DNA of 64,000 nucleotides from Halomonas sp. CH40 (GTDB lineage Bacteria; Pseudomonadota; Gammaproteobacteria; Pseudomonadales; Halomonadaceae). Positions within the stretch are counted from its first letter, which is position 1. Each line of letters starts with the position of its first letter. Under the pieces are notes generated by a model. It was not told the origin of the DNA, searched no databases, and saw only the letters and a program-made list of their open reading frames with translations. A program made the translations under genes and the position numbers. The stretch spans positions 1,488,001 to 1,552,000 of the forward strand of contig CP112982.1 in the NCBI GenBank assembly GCA_041875495.1, in the 5' to 3' direction. Shown in pieces: positions 35,696-44,256 of this stretch.

Positions 35696-36588
35696 CCGTC
35701 GCCATCGTTCTGCTGGCATTGTTTGGTAGCGCCTGGCTGCTGGCCGTCATCGAGGGCTGGATGGTCACTGGCCGCCTGAGTCCGGCGGCGCCACTGTTCA
35801 GCGGTCTGGCGCACCTCGGCCGTGAGTCCATTCTGCCTCGTTCACCAGACCGGGTCTTCTTCGAGGCGGCGCCGGTGCTTCTTCTGGTTGTCGCGGTGCT
35901 GGGTATGGCGGTCCTGCCGTTGGCGCCGGACCTGATCATTGCAGACCTTGGCACGGGCGCTCTGTTCATCAACGCGGCCCTGGCTTATGTGCTGGTCGCG
36001 GTGATCATGGCGGGCTGGGGGCCGGACGGCGCCTACGCGATGATCGGTGGCTGGCGCTTTCTGGGCCAGCTTATTGCCTATTCCATGCTTATTGTCATGC
36101 CGATCACGGCCGTGGCCATGCGCGCCGAATCCCTGTTGAATACCGCGATCGTTGGCTCCCAGGCGGTGCTATGGAACATCGTCTACCAGCCCCTGGGCTT
36201 CGTGCTGTTTTTCATTGCGGCCATGGCATTGGCATTCCGTGCGCCTTTCGATCTGCCTACCGCAGAGGGAGAGCTTGGCGGGGGCGTGGACGCCGAGTAC
36301 ACCGGGGTGCGCCTGGCAGTGCTTCGTCTGGCCCGACTGACCCTGGTGGTTACCCTGGCTTCGGCGACTACCGTGTTCTACCTCGGCGGCTGGCATGGGC
36401 CGCTGCTGCCACCTTGGGCCTGGAGCCTGATCAAGACCCTCGCCGTCGCCGTGTCTATGCTGCTCGTTGGTCGCTACCTGCCACGCATTCGCGAGGCAGA
36501 TCTGATGCGGTGGTGCTGGATACTGGGGATTCCCCTGGCACTGCTCAATATCATTATTGTCGGTTTACTGATCCTGGTGGTTCCCTAA
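35692..36588 (+). CDS. Complex-I-like subunit H (NuoH/Nad1)
   Basis: A 298-residue membrane protein with about eight helices. The quinone-cavity loop is conserved as [20 protein letters not shown] followed by EYTG, matching the R-A-P-F-D-L-P-E-A-E-x-E-L ... E-Y-S-G block of NuoH except that the first Glu is Thr. The N-terminal part is shortened relative to bacterial NuoH (about 325). It starts with GTG overlapping the fusion-protein stop and its own stop overlaps the NuoJ-like start. Confidence 0.88.
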   Translation: MTVAIVLLALFGSAWLLAVIEGWMVTGRLSPAAPLFSGLAHLGRESILPRSPDRVFFEAAPVLLLVVAVLGMAVLPLAPDLIIADLGTGALFINAALAYVLVAVIMAGWGPDGAYAMIGGWRFLGQLIAYSMLIVMPITAVAMRAESLLNTAIVGSQAVLWNIVYQPLGFVLFFIAAMALAFRAPFDLPTAEGELGGGVDAEYTGVRLAVLRLARLTLVVTLASATTVFYLGGWHGPLLPPWAWSLIKTLAVAVSMLLVGRYLPRIREADLMRWCWILGIPLALLNIIIVGLLILVVP

Positions 36589-37124
36589 TGTACGCACAGG
36601 CTTTTTTCGTTACCGTTTTCGGACTGGCCGCGATCGGCTTCGGCGTGGTGGTGTTTCGCACCTCCTCGATGGTCCGTTCCGCGCTGGCGCTGCTGTTTTC
36701 CCAGACTGCCGTCGGCTGCATGTTTCTGGCGATGCAGACCGAATTTCTGGGTGTACTGCAAATCATGATGATGGCCACGGAGATGAGCATCATGGCCATC
36801 TTCATGGTTATGTTCATGATGGATCCCGGTGGGCTTGGCGGTATGGACATGAGCCATCAAAAACGTTTTTCGATCGGTGCTGGGGGGAGTGCCGCCGTTG
36901 TTGCAATCGCCGTTGCGCTGCTCTCCAACTGGGGCCCTGCAGCGGAGCAGGTGGTGGACGCAGAAGCGCAAACACGAGCGCTGGGCATGGAGCTGCTCGG
37001 GCGCTCGATGATGATCTTCGAAACCGCCGGCATCACCATCCTAACCGCGATGATTGCAGCCACGGCCGTGGCAATACCGGTGCAGAACCTGGCGAGTAAA
37101 GACGACAAGGAGGCATCGGAATGA
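36588..37124 (+). CDS. Complex-I-like subunit J (NuoJ)
   Basis: A 178-residue membrane protein starting [20 protein letters not shown]. It shows the NuoJ pattern of helices 1-3, with SALALLFSQTAVGCMFLAMQ and FLGVLQIMMMATEMSIMAIF in place of the canonical FLAxxQIIVYVGAIMVLFLF. Met is strikingly frequent (MMMATEMSIMAIFMVMFMMD). The frame is open far upstream into nuoH, but the ATG at 36588 overlaps the nuoH stop (TAATG) and fits the family start. Confidence 0.85.
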   Translation: MYAQAFFVTVFGLAAIGFGVVVFRTSSMVRSALALLFSQTAVGCMFLAMQTEFLGVLQIMMMATEMSIMAIFMVMFMMDPGGLGGMDMSHQKRFSIGAGGSAAVVAIAVALLSNWGPAAEQVVDAEAQTRALGMELLGRSMMIFETAGITILTAMIAATAVAIPVQNLASKDDKEASE

Positions 37125-37432
37125 CCATAGTTCTGATAGTGGCGCTTGTGACCGGCGCCATCCTGTTTGGTATTGGCGTCTATGGCGCGCTGTCCCAGAC
37201 CAACCTGGTGATGATTATGATGGGCGTGGAGCTGATGCTGGCTGGTGCCATGGTGAACCTGGTGGCTTTCTGGCGCTTCCTGCACCCGGAAGCCTATTCC
37301 GGCCAGATGTTCGTGTTGGTGGTGATGACGGTCATGGCGCTGGAGATGGCGGTCGGCTTTGGCGTTGCTATTACGCGCTTCCGGGCCAAGGGTTCGGTCG
37401 AGATGGAAGAAGCGGAGGACCTGAAAGGATGA
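37121..37432 (+). CDS. Complex-I-like subunit K (NuoK / MrpC-like)
   Basis: A 103-residue three-helix protein. Both membrane glutamates of the NuoK proton path are present, in MMGVELMLAGAMVNLVAF and MTVMALEMAVGFGVAI. It starts at an ATG overlapping the NuoJ-like stop (ATGA) and overlaps the NuoL-like start in the same way. Confidence 0.9.
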   Translation: MTIVLIVALVTGAILFGIGVYGALSQTNLVMIMMGVELMLAGAMVNLVAFWRFLHPEAYSGQMFVLVVMTVMALEMAVGFGVAITRFRAKGSVEMEEAEDLKG

Positions 37433-39330
37433 ATGCAGTACTCCTGCCGATACTACCGCCGCTGATCGCCGCCCTGGTCGTGTTGATACTACGCCGTGGG
37501 AGCGCTGCGTTGGCCCTGGCTGGAGCGATGCTCAGCCTGGCGGGAAGTCTATGGCTTCTAGCCGAGGTCGTTGATGGTCAGGCCGAAGCTCTACTTCTGC
37601 CTGGCCTGCCGGACATGCCACTGCGCCTAGTCGCCGGGCCAATGACGGCGCTGCTGATTGTGGCGGTAGCCACGGTGGCAATGTTCGTGCTGATTTATGC
37701 CGTCGGCTATATGAAGCGGGAATCCGGTCAGACACGCTTCTATGCCGTGATGTCAATGTTCCTGGCGGCTATGCAGGCGCTGGTGCTGGCGGGCGACTGG
37801 ATTCTTCTGCTGGCGGCCTGGGAACTGATCGGCCTGTGCAGTTACCTGCTGATCGGCTTCTGGTTCCAGCGTCTCGAAGCCGCGAACGCAGCCAGCCGCG
37901 CTTTTCTCTATACTCGCAGCGCCGATCTCGGGCTTTACGTAGCGATATTCATACTCATCGGGTCCGCAGGGACCAGTGAGATTGCCGCCTCTCTGGAAGC
38001 TGGCGGTGGTGCGTCCACCATTGCCGGGCTTCTGTTGCTGCTGGCGGCGATGGGCAAGTCGGCCCAGGTTCCCCTGCAGGACTGGCTTATGCGCGCCATG
38101 GCCGGCCCGACGCCGGTCTCGGCGCTGCTGCACTCGGCCACGCTGGTGGCGGCAGGCGCCATTCTGCTGATCCGGTCGACCCCGCTGCTGACTCCTGAAG
38201 CGCTTTTCGCTGTCGGGCTTGTCGGTGGTATCACCACGGTGGCAGCGGGGGGCATTGCGCTGGCTGAACGTGATCTCAAACGTCTGTTGGCTGCTTCCAC
38301 GGCCAGTCAATACGGCCTGATGCTGATCGCAGTGGGCGCCGGGGTTCCGCTTGCCGCGTTGTTGCATCTGCTCGCTCATGCTGTCATTAAAAGCACCCTG
38401 TTTCTTGCCGCCGGTGACTTTCAACATGCCCGCGAGGGTACCGCTTTCGATCAGTTGACGGGCGTTGCCCGAGACCGACCCTGGGCCTTTGCCAGCTTTG
38501 CACTGGCAGCGCTGGCACTGGCTGGCATCCCGCCTTTGAGCGGGTTCTTCTCCAAGGATGCGGTAATTGCTGCCGCGCTGTCGGGGCAGGGCGCCGTCTG
38601 GCTCGGTCTTCTGGCCTTGGTAGGTACTCTCTTAACCGGCGCCTATATGGCCCGGGCTTTGCGGGAGCTATGGCAGGGCTCAGGCAACAGCTGGCCGGTC
38701 GAAGGTACTGGCTGGATGCGGGCTGGCATCTGGGGCCTGGCGATACCCGCCGCTATGCTGGGTCTGGCCTTTGGCCCCCTGGAAACAATACTTGATCTGC
38801 CCGCTCCGGAAACCGCGGGCATCGTCGCCATATTGCTCGGGCTGGTCGCCGCATTGGGTGGGCTGGCCTTGGGTTGGCTGGTGCCGGTCCAGCGTCTGCT
38901 TGGCCCTGCCCATCAATGGGCAGAATCGGGTTTGGTAGTTGCGGGCGGGCTTACCGTCTGGGTAGGTCGGCCCGCAATGGCCGTTGCCCGGGGGTGTGAC
39001 CGCCTGGAGAGCCATCTTTACCTGGCCGCGCTTGGCGTCGGTCATGCAGTTCTCATCATTGCCCGTGGGGGCCAGCGCCTGGAACAACGTTTTTACTTGG
39101 CCGTGCTTGGCGTCGGCCGTGCCAATCTGGCGGTGAGTCGCTGGGTTAGGGGCGGGGATGAGCGCGGTATCGACGGTCTGATCTTCGCCTTGGTGGCCGG
39201 TGTGCGGGCACTGGGCGCGCAGGCGAGAACTCTGCAAAGCGGCATGATTCACCACAGTCTGGCGATCAGTGCGGTAGCCACCGCTGTGCTTTTTGTTGTC
39301 ATCCTGTTTTCAGCTTCACTGAGTTTCTAA
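37429..39330 (+). CDS. Complex-I-like subunit L (NuoL, antiporter-like)
   Basis: A 633-residue antiporter-like subunit starting MNAVLLPILPPLIAALV. Proton-path residues are kept: Glu in AAWELIGLCSYLLIGFW, Lys in MGKSAQVPLQDWL, His in GPTPVSALLHSATLV and Lys in ERDLKRLLAAST. The C-terminal part differs from ordinary NuoL: the lateral-helix region carries two tandem ~30-residue repeats (CDRLESHLYLAALGVGHAVL and GQRLEQRFYLAVLGVGRANL) before RTLQSGMIHHSLAISAVAT, the usual last helix. It starts four bases inside the NuoK-like gene. Confidence 0.9.
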   Translation: MNAVLLPILPPLIAALVVLILRRGSAALALAGAMLSLAGSLWLLAEVVDGQAEALLLPGLPDMPLRLVAGPMTALLIVAVATVAMFVLIYAVGYMKRESGQTRFYAVMSMFLAAMQALVLAGDWILLLAAWELIGLCSYLLIGFWFQRLEAANAASRAFLYTRSADLGLYVAIFILIGSAGTSEIAASLEAGGGASTIAGLLLLLAAMGKSAQVPLQDWLMRAMAGPTPVSALLHSATLVAAGAILLIRSTPLLTPEALFAVGLVGGITTVAAGGIALAERDLKRLLAASTASQYGLMLIAVGAGVPLAALLHLLAHAVIKSTLFLAAGDFQHAREGTAFDQLTGVARDRPWAFASFALAALALAGIPPLSGFFSKDAVIAAALSGQGAVWLGLLALVGTLLTGAYMARALRELWQGSGNSWPVEGTGWMRAGIWGLAIPAAMLGLAFGPLETILDLPAPETAGIVAILLGLVAALGGLALGWLVPVQRLLGPAHQWAESGLVVAGGLTVWVGRPAMAVARGCDRLESHLYLAALGVGHAVLIIARGGQRLEQRFYLAVLGVGRANLAVSRWVRGGDERGIDGLIFALVAGVRALGAQARTLQSGMIHHSLAISAVATAVLFVVILFSASLSF

Positions 39331-39345
39331 AGGAACCCTGTACTC

Positions 39346-40815
39346 ATGTTACCACTAGTATCTCTGACCCTATTTTTGCCACTTGTCGGCGCTGTGCTGA
39401 TTCTGTGTTTGCCGAAGCCAACGGCGCGGACGGTTCACGGCATCGCAATCGTCAGTGCCGCCCTGACGCTGATCGGCGCGTTGGCCATGTGGCTGCAGGG
39501 CGTGGGTGGTGAGGGCTTTTCCCAGATTGAAGAGCTGGAATGGATGCCAGCCATCGGCGCCGCCTACCGTGTCGGGGTTGATGGCATCAGCCTGCCGCTG
39601 GTGCTGCTGAGTGCGGTGCTATTCCTGGTTTCCCTGATCTACGCATCGTCGCTTCGTGATCGTCCGCGCGCCTACGTGGCTTTGATACTGCTTCTGGAGA
39701 CCTCGGCAATCGGTACCTTTACCGCGCTGGACGGGATTCTGTTCTATGTATTCTTCGAAGTTTCTCTGGTGTCGATGTATTTCATGATTGCCGGTTGGGG
39801 ACACGAGGATAGGCAGCGTGCAGCGCTGATGTTCTTTATTTACACCCTGCTGGGCAGCCTGCCTTTATTGCTCGCGATTCTGGGGCTTTACCTCGGTAGC
39901 CCTGATCCTACCTTTGATATGCGGGCCTGGATTGCCAATCCTCCCTTGGAGGGAGCGGCGGCCATGTGGGCGCTGATTGCCATGCTGATTACCTTTGCGG
40001 TCAAGATTCCTGCGATACCGTTACACACCTGGTTGCCTGCGGCCCACGTTCAGGCACCGACCGTTGGTAGTGTCATCCTGGCGGGTATCATGCTTAAGTT
40101 CGGAACTTACGGGCTGGTGCGGTTCGCCCTGCAAATGACCCCAGACGCTTTCCGCGAGGCCGGAATCGTAGTTCTGTTCTTCGGTGTCGTCAGCGCGATT
40201 TACGGCGCCTTTGCTGCCTTGGCTCAGACCGATCTCAAACGTCTGGTGGCCTATACGTCCGTCAACCACATGGGCTACGTGATCGTCGGGGTCTCCGTGG
40301 CCGCGTTAACGCTGGACCCGGCGATACGCGCCACGGCACTAGACGGCGCGGTGCTGCAGATGTTCAGTCACGGCTTGGTCACCAGTGCACTGTTCTTTCT
40401 GGTAGGAATGATCCAGGAGCGCGCTCATACCCGCGAGATGGGTGAGTTTAGCGGCTTGCTAACAACAGTGCCGCTGCTGGGATGGTTTTTTGTGTTGGCT
40501 GCTTTCGCCTCTCTGGGGCTCCCGGGACTGGCGCATTTCCCGGCTGAGTTCCAGATATTCCTCGCGACTCTTGGCACCACTCCCATCGCGGTTGTGGTGA
40601 TCCTGGGTATTGCCATTATTGCCGGAACTTTTCTCAAGGCTCTGCGTGAAATATTTCTGGGTGAGCCCCGGGATCGCTGGAATAAAATGCCGGACCTGAG
40701 CCCACGCGAAATTCTCGCAGTGGCGCCCTTATTGGTACTCACTGTCTCCACAGGTGTGGCGCCGTCCTGGGTGCTTGACGTCATTCACCGGACTACCTCG
40801 GCACTGGTGCTGTAA
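39346..40815 (+). CDS. Complex-I-like subunit M (NuoM, antiporter-like)
   Basis: A 489-residue antiporter-like subunit with about 14 helices. Key residues of the half-channels are present: Glu in FYVFFEVSLVSMYFMIAGWG, Lys in FAVKIPAIPLHTWLPAAHV, and Lys in AQTDLKRLVAYTSVNHMGYV. It lies 15 bases after the NuoL-like gene, with AGGAACCC before the ATG, and its stop overlaps the next start. All features suggest a working proton pump module. Confidence 0.92.
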   Translation: MLPLVSLTLFLPLVGAVLILCLPKPTARTVHGIAIVSAALTLIGALAMWLQGVGGEGFSQIEELEWMPAIGAAYRVGVDGISLPLVLLSAVLFLVSLIYASSLRDRPRAYVALILLLETSAIGTFTALDGILFYVFFEVSLVSMYFMIAGWGHEDRQRAALMFFIYTLLGSLPLLLAILGLYLGSPDPTFDMRAWIANPPLEGAAAMWALIAMLITFAVKIPAIPLHTWLPAAHVQAPTVGSVILAGIMLKFGTYGLVRFALQMTPDAFREAGIVVLFFGVVSAIYGAFAALAQTDLKRLVAYTSVNHMGYVIVGVSVAALTLDPAIRATALDGAVLQMFSHGLVTSALFFLVGMIQERAHTREMGEFSGLLTTVPLLGWFFVLAAFASLGLPGLAHFPAEFQIFLATLGTTPIAVVVILGIAIIAGTFLKALREIFLGEPRDRWNKMPDLSPREILAVAPLLVLTVSTGVAPSWVLDVIHRTTSALVL

Positions 40816-42167
40816 TGGGTCATGATCTCGCCTTATTAGCTCCGGAAATTACCGTATTGTTGACGGCGGTTGGTGCCCTGATCGCGGAGATGCTGCGCAG
40901 GCCCCAGATTTCCCTGGTCGTTGCCGTTATTGGCCTGTTTGTGGCCACGGGAATGACCCTGCGCCTGCTGGGCACTGATACAACGGTGTTTGACGGCAGC
41001 TTCCGCATCGATACGTTGAGTCTCTGGGCCAAGCTCATTTTGCTGCCGGCTACGGTGCTTTCGATGCTGTTGGCGCGGGTGGATGTCCGGGGGAGCGCCC
41101 GCGAGGGTACGGTCTACAGCCTGCTGATTTTTTCCACCCTGGGTGCCCTGGTGCTGGCGGGAGCAGGGGACACCATGTTTCTGGTGCTTGGTACGCTGCT
41201 GACTGGTCTGGCGACTTTTGCCCTGGTTGCTTATCCGGATACCGATCCGGCGACCGAAGCCGCCATGAAATTCTTTGTGTTTGCTTCAGTCACCACATCG
41301 ATCATGATTTTTGGCCTGAGTTACTGGTTCGGTGCCTCCGGCTCTACGCTACTCGCCGATCTGCCGGGCATGGAGACGATGCCGCTGGCTGTAATTCTCG
41401 GGTTCGTGGCTGTGGTTGTGGGGCTGGGCTACAAGGCATCACTGGTTCCGTTCCACTTCTGGGCACCCGACGCCTACGAGGGTGCACCCTTGTCGATAGC
41501 CGCCTACCTGTCAGTAGTGCCCAAGATTGGCGCTCTGTTCGCGCTGACGCAGGTGGTTCGTGAGCTGCCCCCGGAAACTGGCTGGGTGGTCGTCATGGCG
41601 GGGCTGGCCGTGCTGAGCATGACCTATGGCTACCTAGCGGCGCTGGTGCAGGATAACCTTATCCGGCTGCTGGCCTATTCATCAATTGCCCAGTCCGGTT
41701 ATTTCTTGCTAGGCATTCTGGCGGTTGGCTCCAGCGACCTTGCCTTACCATCGATCATTCTGTTCGCTGCCGCGTATGCGGCCATGAACCTGGGCGCTTT
41801 CGCTGTTGTCGCTACTACAGGACGGAGTCTGAAAGATTTTGACGGGCTGGGGCGCGGGCGGCCACTGATCGGAATCGCAATGGTGATTTTCCTGTTGTCA
41901 CTCGTAGGCATACCACCACTGGCTGGCTTTGTCGGCAAGTTTATGCTTTTTGCCGCCGCCATTGATGTCGGGTTTACCTGGCTTGCAGTCGTGGCAATCG
42001 TCAACAGTGTACTGTCATTGGCTGTATATCTGCGCATCATTGTGCCGATGTACAGGTTGGGGAAGCCGGCATCCGGTGCAATGGAACCATGGCATAGAGG
42101 CGTGGTGATCATGGCATTTGCGGCTACGCTTGTCATTGGCTTGGCTGCCCAGTTTTTACTCGTGTAG
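40815..42167 (+). CDS. Complex-I-like subunit N (NuoN, antiporter-like)
   Basis: A 450-residue antiporter-like subunit, last in the operon. It has LGYKASLVPFHFWAPDAYEGAP with the channel Lys, and LVQDNLIRLLAYSSIAQSGY where many NuoN have a Lys in place of the Ile of N-L-I-R. The segment aligned with the usual G-L-E-L-L-S-L reads LGTLLTGLATFAL, so the helix-5 glutamate appears to be missing. The other two pump subunits keep theirs. It starts at the base where NuoM ends (TAATGG). Confidence 0.9.
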   Translation: MGHDLALLAPEITVLLTAVGALIAEMLRRPQISLVVAVIGLFVATGMTLRLLGTDTTVFDGSFRIDTLSLWAKLILLPATVLSMLLARVDVRGSAREGTVYSLLIFSTLGALVLAGAGDTMFLVLGTLLTGLATFALVAYPDTDPATEAAMKFFVFASVTTSIMIFGLSYWFGASGSTLLADLPGMETMPLAVILGFVAVVVGLGYKASLVPFHFWAPDAYEGAPLSIAAYLSVVPKIGALFALTQVVRELPPETGWVVVMAGLAVLSMTYGYLAALVQDNLIRLLAYSSIAQSGYFLLGILAVGSSDLALPSIILFAAAYAAMNLGAFAVVATTGRSLKDFDGLGRGRPLIGIAMVIFLLSLVGIPPLAGFVGKFMLFAAAIDVGFTWLAVVAIVNSVLSLAVYLRIIVPMYRLGKPASGAMEPWHRGVVIMAFAATLVIGLAAQFLLV

Positions 42168-42328
42168 GACTGAAAAGTGGGTAACTTCATCAATTATGCG
42201 CAAGGTAGTATTTGGCCTTAAAATTAGCGGACTTATCGACGTCAGGTGACAGGGTAGGCGGAGCGTAAAGCCTGGCGGCTCAAAGCTTTGTGCAGCGAAC
42301 GACCAACTATGAAACTGGAGTGCTTGTA
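42168..42328. other. Intergenic region after the complex-I-like operon
   Basis: About 160 bases with no gene or clear terminator. Transcription may continue into the small membrane protein at 42,329. Confidence 0.4.
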
Positions 42329-42541
42329 ATGAACTATTTAGTAAAACTCTGGGTTCTGATCGCGGGGCTTCACTCGCCTGTCCTCGCTCTCGCTCATGAA
42401 TCTGGACACATGGGGAATACCATGATGGGTGGGCATATGATGTCGGGTGTAGGAATTATGGGAATCTTGGTCTGGACTCTTGTAGTGGTCCTATTGGTGC
42501 TAGGCATTCTGGCATGTATAAAATATCTCAGGAATAAGTAA
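42329..42541 (+). CDS. Small Met/His-rich membrane protein
   Basis: A 70-residue protein starting MNYLVKLWVLIAGLHSPVLA, which looks like a signal peptide ending at LALA. A short Met/His/Gly-rich periplasmic stretch follows (HESGHMGNTMMGGHMMSGVG), then one membrane helix (IMGILVWTLVVVLLVLGILA). GGAG lies ahead of the ATG at 42329; an upstream start at 42290 would add 13 residues and lacks support. Met/His clusters of this type bind Cu(I) or Ag(I) in copper-resistance proteins, so a metal role is likely (inference). Confidence 0.7.
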   Translation: MNYLVKLWVLIAGLHSPVLALAHESGHMGNTMMGGHMMSGVGIMGILVWTLVVVLLVLGILACIKYLRNK

Positions 42542-42571
42542 CGAGCCTTGAGTCACAAAGAGGGAAATTAC

Positions 42572-42712
42572 CTGAATTATCTAGTCGCAGAACAGTACAA
42601 GCTGTCACCGCATCATGTGGCGTCGCTGATGCTGATCGGCAACCTCGGTAGCTTGGTGGTTATGCCGCTGACATTAGCGGACGCCTTTGCGTGGTTTTAT
42701 GCGCCGTTATAA
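42572..42712 (+). pseudogene. AEC-family (auxin efflux carrier type) permease, 3' remnant, copy 1
   Basis: The last 46 codons of an AEC-family transporter remain: LNYLVAEQYKLSPHHVASLM, LIGNLGSLVVMPLTLA and a tail ending in TAA. The 5' part is gone. The same kind of remnant lies at 54,529-54,720, each next to a GAF-EAL gene on the opposite strand and overlapping its 3' end by 16-21 bases. Confidence 0.75.
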
Positions 42713-43926
42713 GGCAAGGGGCCGGGTTTTCCAAGTAGGTAGCCCTGCATTTTCTGGACGCCGATATGCTTTAACGTGTCGAATTCCTGTTGTGTCTCAA
42801 CGCCTTCAGCAATCAAGCGACTGCGTGTTTTGGAAGCAAAGCCTACTAGGGCAGCAGCCAATGCCTGGCTTTCAGAGCGTGAGTCAATGTCCCGAGTAAG
42901 TGACTGATCCAATTTGATGATATCAGGTGCCAGTTTGAGAATGTGACGAAAGCTTGCATAGCCAGCGCCTGCATCATCAATGGCAAGCTTTAGCCCTTGC
43001 GCACGCATATTGCTCAGCGCCTCGTATAGGCCGTCATAGTCATCGACAACGTCATGCTCGGTTATTTCTAGCATCAGGCGATCAAGCGGATAGGGTGCTA
43101 GCACTTCGTTTAGTCGGTTCGATACTATGGTATTCGGTGATGCATTAAGAGAAAGGTAGGCTGTATCTGGCAGGGAATTGAAGTGCTTAAGGGCATGCTC
43201 TATGGCGGTTATTTCGAGAGTTTCCTGCAGGCCAACCCCTACAGCTTCGTTGAACCATTTGTCTGGAGAGCGTTGGGGATCGGCATTGAAGCGTGTTAAT
43301 GCTTCATAACCGGCAATACGTTGGTTAAGAATGTCATGCATTGGCTGAAAAACACAGTGCAAAAGATTCTGTTCCAGCACATGGTGGATGCGCGTTTTGA
43401 TCATTCTATTTTCTTGGCGTTGCTTGTCCTGGTGTTCTAACTGATGGGCAGCAAATTCGGCAAAGACATGCATCATGGACAGGTCACGGCTGTTCAGCGT
43501 CGCATCAGGTTGACGATCAAAGCAGCATAAAGTCCCGTAGATACTGCCATCTTGCATACGGATGGGTACACTGAGATGAGCACCAATGGGTAAACTCTGC
43601 GTCGCTTTAATGCTTAAGGCTTCGGATTCCTGCTGTGCATCATGGATAAGCTCAGGTAGGCGACCGTCAATAACCCGTTGGCAATAACTGTCTTCGCTGG
43701 GACCGCTATCATCAGCGTTAACAGGAATGTTGTCATCAGCTTTGTCGACCAACTCCAGCGCGCGTTGATCGTTTTCAATCCTGGAAATGAAAGCGACGTC
43801 CATATCAAAGTGCTTGCGAATTGCTCGAAGCGCTTTGAGTAAAGACGCCTCAGTTGAGGTCGTTGATTCCTGCTCCCAACCTAGTGAAATATTCAACAAC
43901 GGAGTCTGGCCGTGTGGGTTGTTCAA
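42697..43926 (-). CDS. GAF-EAL cyclic-di-GMP phosphodiesterase, copy 1
   Basis: A 409-residue cytosolic protein that should hydrolyse c-di-GMP to pGpG. Residues 20-165 form a GAF sensor (FDMDVAFISRIENDQRALEL; SLPIGAHLSVPIRMQDGSIY). Residues 180-405 form an EAL domain with the catalytic blocks YEALTRF, LMLEITEHDV, LAIDDAGAGYASF, IIKLDQ and LIAEGVETQQEF all present. The start is a TTG with a strong GAGGTGAG site eight bases ahead; no ATG fits. A near-identical gene lies at 54,700-55,929. Confidence 0.9.
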   Translation of the reverse strand: MNNPHGQTPLLNISLGWEQESTTSTEASLLKALRAIRKHFDMDVAFISRIENDQRALELVDKADDNIPVNADDSGPSEDSYCQRVIDGRLPELIHDAQQESEALSIKATQSLPIGAHLSVPIRMQDGSIYGTLCCFDRQPDATLNSRDLSMMHVFAEFAAHQLEHQDKQRQENRMIKTRIHHVLEQNLLHCVFQPMHDILNQRIAGYEALTRFNADPQRSPDKWFNEAVGVGLQETLEITAIEHALKHFNSLPDTAYLSLNASPNTIVSNRLNEVLAPYPLDRLMLEITEHDVVDDYDGLYEALSNMRAQGLKLAIDDAGAGYASFRHILKLAPDIIKLDQSLTRDIDSRSESQALAAALVGFASKTRSRLIAEGVETQQEFDTLKHIGVQKMQGYLLGKPGPLPYNGA

Positions 43927-44012
43927 AACTCACCTCATGATGAAACCTACCAAAACATTTTTATCTTCTTAGCTAACCGAACCTTACTAGCTTTTTGCCT
44001 TGAAATTAAGGC

Positions 44013-44213
44013 TTAGTTGGTTTTTTTGCCAAGTGTGAACAGAACACTGCCAGCAATCAGAAAGACGCCTAAGCCCAGCTCCTGACCCCTGAGTTGCCGC
44101 GGATCGAGATTCATCATGATTCTGAGAGAGAAAACTGCCAGTGCGGTTGTCAGTTGCGGCGGATCGGTGATGAGACCAGTGCGAAGCAGGACTACACACC
44201 AAGCGTATTTCAT
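44013..44213 (-). CDS. Possible small membrane protein
   Basis: A 66-codon frame from MKYAWCVVLLRTGLITDPPQ to GLGVFLIAGSVLFTLGKKTN, with two hydrophobic stretches. Composition looks coding, but no good ribosome site was found and no family is recognised. It lies between the GAF-EAL gene and an IS66 remnant. Confidence 0.4.
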   Translation of the reverse strand: MKYAWCVVLLRTGLITDPPQLTTALAVFSLRIMMNLDPRQLRGQELGLGVFLIAGSVLFTLGKKTN

Positions 44214-44256
44214 GTTGAACGCCACATCTGTTGTAGTAAATAGGTGTGCGATCAGT

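Noticed and set aside
36171..36587. N-terminal extension of the NuoJ-like frame
   Set aside because: The open frame runs back through nuoH, but the family start is the ATG at 36588 that overlaps the nuoH stop.
37054..37428. N-terminal extension of the NuoL-like frame
   Set aside because: It overlaps nuoJ and nuoK and is Arg-rich; the real start is the ATG at 37429 overlapping the nuoK stop.
33510..42167. Reading the operon as an Mrp-type Na+/H+ antiporter
   Set aside because: Mrp operons lack NuoA, NuoH and NuoJ-like subunits and have MrpE, F and G; here A, H and J are clear and E, F and G are absent.
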